From contig NC_085105.1 of the NCBI RefSeq assembly GCF_963422355.1, positions 5,612,651 through 5,676,650 of the forward strand: DNA of 64,000 nucleotides, read 5' to 3'. Shown here piece after piece: positions 56,976 to 64,000 of this stretch; position 1 is the stretch's first letter, and every line of letters starts with the position of its first letter. The DNA comes from Corticium candelabrum (Eukaryota; Porifera; Homoscleromorpha; Homosclerophorida; Plakinidae). A program made the position numbers and the translations under genes. The notes beneath the pieces were generated by a model. The model saw only the letters and a program-made list of their open reading frames with translations. It searched no databases and was not told where the DNA came from.

Positions 56976-58156
56976 CTGCTTTGTCGAGATCTAATGTGAT
57001 TTTCAATGTGTTGGTTTGGTCTCAATAATTGTGCCTTTACAGATACATGATGTCGTATGCTGGTCATGATATACTGTAGTGTGCTTGTGCTGTATTGGAC
57101 ATTCTGCAAGCAAAGGCAGATGTAACCGGTTCATGTATGCAATGTGACGTTGACGCTGGAATTTATACAGGCCATTGCACAACCTGTGTGTATCCGTTCA
57201 CGTATTAGCTAAAAGTATCCGTTGGTTATACTGTTGGTTAGTGGTGCTAACGAAACGTTACAGTCTAAAAAGGTGCATCTTAGACAGTTTTTATCATGCG
57301 AAAATCAACTCATTAATTCAATCGCAATCGTGTTTTTAATTAAACATAGATCTACTGCGTATACCTCTTTGGGTAAATACTCGCGCTGCTTGACGCCGAT
57401 TTAGCGTCGCGCTACAACCAAAAATCCGACTTGGACGGTATTATGATGCGAAAATCAGCGCATTGTATCGCTTTTATGTTACACACGTCTACATTGTTTG
57501 GGTAAATCGGCTTACTTGCGCCGCCTAGAACAGTACTTGCTACCTCTAGGGGCCGTTGTGATGTACAGTATACGTACTGTATATGGCGTTACTCAGTAAC
57601 TTCACCAACAAACAGACAGACAGACAGATACTTCATTGCCGAGCATAATTGCCAAGCATAGCGAGGCTTGTAATCCAGGTCGCACAGCAGAAAGGGGCGT
57701 AGTCTTCTATGGCATATACACACGGCCCTGTTCATCTTGTTTCTGGTAATTTCTGCAAAAAGGCAGGAATCTTTCTGGTAACTAGGAATACGTGCTAAAT
57801 CCGGTCAGACAGTGATTTATTCATGCTAAAAGCAGCTCTATTCTACCTACAAACGAACGCGAAGTTGCTTCCACCAGTCCGGCAATCAAGCTTCTAGACA
57901 ACTCTCAGTACACGTGACCACGTGACACTAGCTTTCTGCATAGTAGGAGTATCGCTAGAACTATTCTTCTAGTACACCGACCGTTTCTATCCGCTGCTTC
58001 CCACTTTTACACTACAAGTCAAACATTTCTGCACTCGTTCAATGTTTGTTCAGGCTACTGTTGACGAGAATCAGCAGCGCAAAGTACACGTGGTCAATCA
58101 CGACAGACGCCATTTTCTGCATACTAGTAATGTCTCGCCAAATCGCTATAATTCAA
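56976..58156. other. GSR 3' flank
   Basis: No gene recognised. It contains the interspersed repeat at 57634 and a short CAGA run at 57610. I found no AATAAA polyadenylation signal close to the stop; TCAATAAT at 57022 is a weak candidate. Confidence 0.4.
57634..57713 (+). repeat. Interspersed repeat, copy 2
   Basis: Relative of 22897-22973: AAGCATAGCGAGGCTTGTAA and AGGTCGCACAGCAGAAAGGGGCGT, same orientation, downstream of GSR. Confidence 0.75.
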
Positions 58157-58430
58157 CTTGACAAATCAAAATTTACATCGAATGCTTTCCACAATGCATA
58201 GAATCATATCACAAGGTATCTGATTATTCTGACATCATCTCCAAATTTCAAAATTCAACCAAACGATCGATTTCAGACGTTTCGATTACATGCAGTCACT
58301 TCTGCTGATAAAAATTGACAAATCAAAATTTACATCAAATGCTTTTCACAATGCATACAATCGTATCACAAAGTTTCTGATTAATTAATGTGACGTCATT
58401 TTCTTAGAATTTCAAAATTTGACCAAATTA
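58157..58430. repeat. Tandem duplication, period about 157 bp
   Basis: TTGACAAATCAAAATTTACA starts both copies (58157 and 58314), and each continues through AATGCTTT and AATGCATA..ATCACAA to TTTCAAAATT.ACCAAA. Confidence 0.85.
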
Positions 58431-58433
58431 TTG

Positions 58434-58441
58434 TGTGTGTG

Positions 58442-58473
<32 letters not shown>

Positions 58474-58476
58474 TGC

Positions 58477-58564
<88 letters not shown>
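58434..58564. repeat. (GT)n/(GC GT)n microsatellite
   Basis: GT run with a GTGC-repeat section at 58455-58482. A second GT run lies at 58661-58735. Confidence 0.97.
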
Positions 58565-58569
<5 letters not shown>

Positions 58570-58657
58570 ATAGACAGACTGTCAGTAATGACCATGCACT
58601 TTTTGGTGTTTAGTTTTAGTGTACACCCACAGTGGTGGGTACACGTGTATGTACGTA

Positions 58658-58737
<80 letters not shown>

Positions 58738-59164
58738 CATTTATCTACATGTAATTGTATGTATAATGTGTGCAGACGATGTTTGCGACTTGGTATGTTT
58801 GCACAGGCGACTGGAGCGAAACAAAGCACTCAGAACGGTTGGTAATAACGTGTGTGTGTTGATCTTTATTTATTTATCTGTTTATTACAATAACTCTTGT
58901 CTAATGCATGCATGCGTAGTTATACACATGTACAGAATACGATCTTGTTTGCTGTATGTGGCCTACCCTATCTGTCTTGCTTGGGGTTCGGTAACTTAAA
59001 GCATACAACAGTTGGACATGCTTTTCAGATAAATAATGCGTTGAGCGAGGGTCCACAGGCTCAATTGTGGAAGGAATTTCAAAGCAAACATAGCTTACAA
59101 AAAAAGTTTGCATTGCCTCTATAATTTTGTGGATGTCTGTCTAATCAATCCAACACTTTATCAG

Positions 59165-60004
59165 CTCTATTTAGCAAGGACAAACATCTCTTCAGCTTAC
59201 CTATTCCAGCTGAAAAAGTGGTAAATTAATTCTGGTCATGCTCAATGGTTGAATATTGCTTTTATGATTGTCTTTGTGATCAAGGTTCATAAAGTCTTGA
59301 TCAAAGAACCAAAGTCGAAAGAGCAATCACGACAAACTGTGGCTATCATTAGACAAAATGTTATACGAAATTGCGACATTTGGAAACTAAATGAAAGAAT
59401 GTGGTTCAATGACGTGGTAAGTGTATACACTGGATTTCTAGAAATTCCTAGAAACTTTTTGATACGTTTTTTGTTAGCTGATCAATTCGTTTCATCAGCT
59501 GTTTCAAACCGATGTGAATAGCGCAGTACACATCTAGTCTGCATTTCATTTCATTTTGATACTACCCCTGTCAAATAGAGCATGGTAGAAGCATGGAATT
59601 TACGGTAATACCATGGTTTCCATGCTTTTGAGCATGGTAAAAGCATGGATAGCATGGTATACCATGAATACCATACTTTTCATGGCATGATACATTAGTA
59701 TGGTTTTATGGTACACCATGGATAGCATGGTATACTAACAATAACTTACTTTTCGTGGCATGGCACTTAGACATGCTTTGCATTGTATAGTATGTATGTA
59801 TTATGTATGTATGTATTAAAAATTATGTATGTATGTATTAAAATTGCTTGTCATGTACGTGTATCATAACACATGCCAATGATCGTAATCTATAGATTAC
59901 ATTCTTAAATCACTGCATCACCCCAATTAATGCAGTTCTCGCATAGTGTGCCAGTTAGTCAAACGTCGTTTCAACAGTTTTTGTGGTCGTGATCTCGTGT
60001 AGTG

Positions 60005-60069
<65 letters not shown>

Positions 60070-60359
60070 GCTTTCAAAGTGTAAGTTTGCAGAGAAATAT
60101 TTTGTAGCTTTGCTGGTTGGTATATTTAGTTGTAGTAGCTGCTGCTCAGAGATTTGGAGCTTTGCAATTAACCTGTATTCAAATACAGTTATGCTTTAAT
60201 ATCAGACTTATTTCCATACGTACACAGGTACGTATACAGTATTGTCGAGAATTGGAACAACGACAAGTCAAGACTATACTGGAAAATATCAATGAAATTG
60301 TGCATTTGATGATCAAGAGTCACGATCTATACTTGTCTCTTCTCTCTAAATTTCTGTAA
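59165..60359 (+). CDS. 3' exons of a spliced gene of unknown function
   Basis: Exons 59165-59220 (after TTATCAG), 59285-59416 (44 codons, donor GTGGTAAGTG) and 60228-60359 (ending in TAA) join in phase 0. The product includes SKDKHLFSLPIPAEKV, HKVLIKEPKSKEQSRQTVAI, RNCDIWKLNERMWFNDV and QYCRELEQRQVKTILENINE followed by IVHLMIKSHDLYLSLLSKFL. It is helical and charged, possibly a coiled coil at the C-terminus. A further exon at about 59028-59100 (NNALSEGPQAQLWKEFQSKH) is likely; the 5' exons are uncertain. Its stop is 77 bp from the end of the convergent tnp2-type gene, so it could be a second gene of the same element. Family not recognised. Confidence 0.5.
59575..59760. repeat. CATGGTA/TACCATG minisatellite
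   Basis: About 12 copies of AGCATGGTA or its inverse within 190 bp in the intron of the plus-strand gene. A (GTAT)n tract follows at 59790-59840. Confidence 0.8.
60006..60066. repeat. (GT)n microsatellite
   Basis: GT run in the intron of the plus-strand gene. Confidence 0.97.
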
Positions 60360-60435
60360 TCTTCTATAGACCAGAAAGAAAGCCTCAGCGACTGTCTTTG
60401 CTAATTTATCCGCCTGCATGTATACAACAGGCAGT

Positions 60436-63400
60436 CATAATTTCTCAAAATGGTTTGGCTGTTGAGTAATGTAGGCATATGTTTCTGTAGGGATGGTGTT
60501 CATGTAAATGACTTTCTCTATCACGTCTTCTGTTCTGACAATGTAAGATCTAGAAGAAAGATACAAATTGTGTAAATCAACAAGTGTGCATGCTTAAAAA
60601 GCATCTGGTAATAGTGATATTGTATATACCTCTCGTTCGCCTGGCTGTTTTTCTTGATCTTCGTTAGCATCGGCAGTCGGTCACGAAATAGCGACATCAT
60701 CTTTTGAAAGTCATCTACGACTACGTACACTCTGTTGGTCTGTCTAGAATAAAGGAATTTCTTTATGATAGCAACAGACGAACTGCGAAGTAAGACAACA
60801 AAGGGTTCTTTCTTGATGTGCCTCTCGTAGGTGACAGCGTAAAAGACTTCACCGTTATGTAAGATGCGAGACACTTCCTCTAGCTCTCCACAATTGGAAT
60901 CTAACTCTTTTACTGCATCGTACAGGTTGCTGCTCAAAATTCCGGGCTTGCATGGTGGAAAAATGTTGCAATTTTTGGTTCTGAAGAATAACAGATGTGC
61001 AATATTGCGTGTACCGCATTAGTTAGTGAAAGATAACGACCACATACCTAGACTGCAAAAGTCGCGTATGCAATTTCGAATAGGGGAGAGACGTCATCAT
61101 GGTCTTGAATAAATGCGTTTGACGCAGTATCGTCACACGAATCTGCTGCACAATCTCTTACGTTCGCCTGCCACGTCGACATTGCTCTCACAATCTGCAT
61201 TATAGATGTGCTGTCTTGATATTGACAATGAGTATGCTCATGCAGCACATTTCTCACCTGATGACACACGTCTCCTGTTCCGTGGCAGAACGTCTTGATC
61301 CATCCATTCAAATCCTCAAAATTAAAGCATGAATGGGTCCACAACGGTCCCCAGTTTCTCACTTGGTCGGGGAGATGACAAAGATTGTGGATGTTGAGAC
61401 CGCAGAAGTTCTCTCCTGCATGGATATAGATCAGTGTAAAAACCTAGTGATATAAATAGCATACCTACCACAAAGTATGTTGTATTACATGCAACATGCA
61501 GTATGATTGTATCGTAGCGTTCATGCACATATCTCTATTGCTAACTACTATAGAGTTGTAAACATTAAGTAAACTATAGTAGTAATCCAAACTGGAGCTT
61601 TCTAAAGTTGGAGAAATTGTCGGTTACAAATTTAGAAGATATAAACTTGTAAGCTAACTTACCACAAATGTCTTGAGCTTCATAATAGAAGTCGTTCAAG
61701 ACAACTTCAGCTCTTCTAACCATTACTTCGCTGATCTTAGCAGCAAGAAGTAAATGCATGCCTTCAGCCAAAAGGGCAAAATTTCGCAAATACATGGTTG
61801 GCAATATGCCTTGCAAACATGGAATGCGGTAGTACAGCAGCCAAGATCGGTATTCTGATGCTATAGATAGAAGAAAACACGCATATTTAATGCTATAGAT
61901 AGAAGAAAACACGCATATTTAATCATAATACGACATACTCGCGTTTAGAAGAGGATGCTAGATTGATTAAGAGTATATTTTATTTTGTTTGATTATCACT
62001 TATATACTAGGATGTTACTATGTAGTTTGCAGAAATCAACAGTTTTGACAGCATAGGAATGGCAAATTAATTGTCATCTTACCCTTCCAATTAGGTAGCC
62101 ATTTACCAATTTCTCGTGGCAAACGTCGCACGAAATCTGGAGGGTGGATGTTTTTTAACCTTTCATCTACAGTCTCGATCTACAGAGATAAAACAAGTTT
62201 TATAGAGATGCATAAATAGACAAATGGATAGATAGAAGTCTAGCTAACATCATCTCTGATGAAATATGGACAGCCTCTGCTTGAAACATCTGTCCAACGG
62301 TGGAGTAAACTTTTTGTCACTCCCAGTAGCACGCAATGCATGTAGTCAATGACTGCGGCAGTGACTGGGTAAAAATCGTTTAATAAAAGAAGTGGACAAG
62401 CCGACTTTATTCCTTTAACCTACAAAAGTTAAATACAAAATCTTGCATGAACATTTACGTTGTCGCCATGCAAGACCTATCGTACTGTTTGACTAGAAGT
62501 AACTGCTTGGTGGGCGTTCCGTACAAAACTTTCATTAGTTCTCTTCTCAAGAGCTCTATTAAATAGATGGCGTGTACGTGGCCTCGTCCTCTAGCAACCT
62601 GACAACCCGGCTTTTCACATCCAAGGCAGCTGAACTTGCCATTGTGATGATTCATGCAAAGCATGTCAGCTTTGGCTGGCAAGTCTGCCGTACACACTAT
62701 TGCCTTGGCGCTGCAAGTCACATCTTCTTCGAGACCATATGGCACAAATCTCAAACCTGTATTGTACAATGTGCTGAAAATCCGCCTTAAATTATATCAA
62801 ATCACTTAAATCATCTAGTAATACCTGTTTGCGAAAGATCATTCATATTGCGTATGAATAGCGTCAACATAGATGTCAGTGGGACCTTGCCTTGGCCTTG
62901 CCACAGTCCACACAAGATCGTATTTCTTCTCAAGAACCTAAACATGTTTTACTAATTGATATCTTAACTTTAATTTATCAAATAAATAATTTTAATTAAT
63001 AATATTTAAACTGTTAGTTATTTTGTCATGTTCTAGATGAGACTAACAAAGACTCGCTAATCCCATTATGAGGAATAAATTAGTGCAGTGCATGAATGTA
63101 GAAAGACACATTACACGCATTTACACAGTAACACACTAGTACGAAGACTAAGTTCTAATCGAATCAAATAATGATAGAGTTTAAGCTAGCGCTTGAATTT
63201 TTATACCTCAGGTTTGGCGAAAGCTCGTTCACAACAGCATATAAGGGCCAGATATTTGTAGCCGATGACTTGTACAGCTGTACTCCGTCGCAGTTGAACA
63301 GTAGCGAAATAACGTTGTTTTTTTGTATAGGACAAGTTCATAATCTCTCTGTAGCAATTGCCATTTCGAATGTCACACCTATTGCTGCTCAAATGTTTCA

Positions 63401-63696
63401 CAATGTCTTTCCAAATGTCCTTTTCTAGAAAACAAAAAATTTCGAAAGTCGTCAATATTCTTTGATATGTAAATAGTTGTTTGTACTCTCAAGCAGACTC
63501 AGTAATTGTTCTTCTATGGACGTTACTAAAACAAAAGATTTCCTTCTACGAAAACACTGCTCGTCCTCTCCACCTTTGTAGCGTAAGCTAGGCTAGTATA
63601 CAATAATGCAAATGTTAATTTAGTTTTATCAGTCCTGAAAACCCTAGCGCACACATGAACACACTCTCTCGCATATACGCACGCACGCACGCACAT

Positions 63697-63767
<71 letters not shown>

Positions 63768-63967
63768 TGCATGGATGCATGGACACACACAAAACTAACG
63801 TTTATTATACTTACCCTGTACAGTGTCGTGTTTTACATTGGACTACCTCTTCGTCTTCTGGAAACAAGGCGTTACACAAAGAACAAACGTCGTGTATTTC
63901 TCGTCTATCTGCTACTTCCAGCTCTTTCTTTCCTTGCTCCATCAGACTATCGTAATTTCGTGCACAC
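60436..63967 (-). CDS. EnSpm/CACTA-like (tnp2-type) transposase gene, at least 11 exons, 5' end outside window
   Basis: Minus-strand exons: 63967-63815 (CSLCNALFPEDEEVVQC), 63424-63207 (NCDGVQLYKSSATNIWPLYA), 62937-62825 (ILCGLWQGQGKVPLTS), about 62782-62459 (TADLPAKADMLC, CLGCEKPG, GRGHVHA), 62419-62249 (IDYMHCVLLGVTKSLL), 62179-62083, 61860-61663 (CLQGILPTMYLRNFALLAEG), 61415-61258 (RNWGPLWTHSCFNFEDLNGW), 61194-61048, 60980-60630 (RILHNGEVFYAVTYERHIKK) and 60549-60436. The order and motifs match the metazoan tnp2-type transposase family; DYMH holds a catalytic Asp candidate. Most junctions are canonical. Frame problems remain at a run of seven T at 63318-63324, at the 62825/62782 and 62459/62419 joins, and at a TAG beside the 61048 donor. 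Possibly domesticated, or a mildly decayed element. Confidence 0.75.
61860..61922. repeat. Perfect 32-bp tandem duplication at a splice acceptor
   Basis: TGCTATAGATAGAAGAAAAC and the following 12 bases are repeated exactly. On the minus strand this duplicates the polypyrimidine tract and TATAG acceptor of the exon that starts at 61860. Confidence 0.9.
63696..63764. repeat. (CA)n microsatellite
   Basis: CA run in the intron between the first two visible exons of the tnp2-type gene. Confidence 0.97.
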
Positions 63968-64000
63968 CTAGTGTTTGGTGGACAATGCAGTCTTATTAGT

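Noticed and set aside
58419..58999. Long VCVC/HTHT ORFs
   Set aside because: Microsatellite translations with no domain.

Overview
The window is nuclear DNA from an animal, most likely an invertebrate. It holds spliced genes with GT-AG introns, long (CA/GT)n tracts and dense layers of transposons. Finding DIRS, Polinton-like, Gypsy, LINE, Mutator-like, Tc1/mariner-like and EnSpm/tnp2-type elements together fits sponges, cnidarians or molluscs. I cannot place the organism further from sequence alone.

Four spliced loci are supported. (1) TAF6, a TFIID subunit, lies on the minus strand at the left edge. Its histone-fold exons (8355-8194, 8129-8043) are separated by a 7.2 kb intron from its next two exons (882-729, 672-616), and the rest of the gene runs off the left edge. 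(2) Glutathione reductase lies on the plus strand, 22619-56975, in 13 exons coding about 465 residues, and looks intact. (3) A plus-strand gene of unknown function has its last exons at 59165-60359. (4) A multi-exon EnSpm/tnp2-type transposase gene lies on the minus strand, 60436 to beyond 63967, tail to tail with gene 3.

Most of the rest is mobile DNA. The long TAF6 intron holds a Gypsy element split by a TA-flanked DNA transposon, followed by a Mutator-like element. The space between TAF6 and GSR (8.4-22.6 kb) holds fold-back repeats, a DIRS element (10.8-15.95 kb) that carries its own nested insertion, an OTU-protease fragment, a LINE fragment, a lone sterol O-acyltransferase-like exon and a non-autonomous element with a perfect 9-bp target duplication. 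A 21-bp inverted repeat brackets most of this block. GSR intron 1 holds a mariner remnant, a tRNA-like repeat and a decayed Polinton-like element (PolB, a packaging-type ATPase and two minus-strand ORFs). Intron 3 holds large CA blocks and a satellite of about 300-bp units. Intron 6 (19.7 kb) holds a LINE fragment, an antisense Gypsy element with four nested insertions, and an iteron-rich transposon.

The most unusual recurring pattern is a set of five fold-back MITEs. Their ends share a degenerate GGCNTGTTTACAC-like motif, but each has its own short palindromic or iterated word just inside (CGCGTCG, GATCGCGATC, GCCAGCCCGTGCTGGC, GGGTTTA, CTCTTCC). All assignments come from reading the sequence and recalling protein families; no searches were run.
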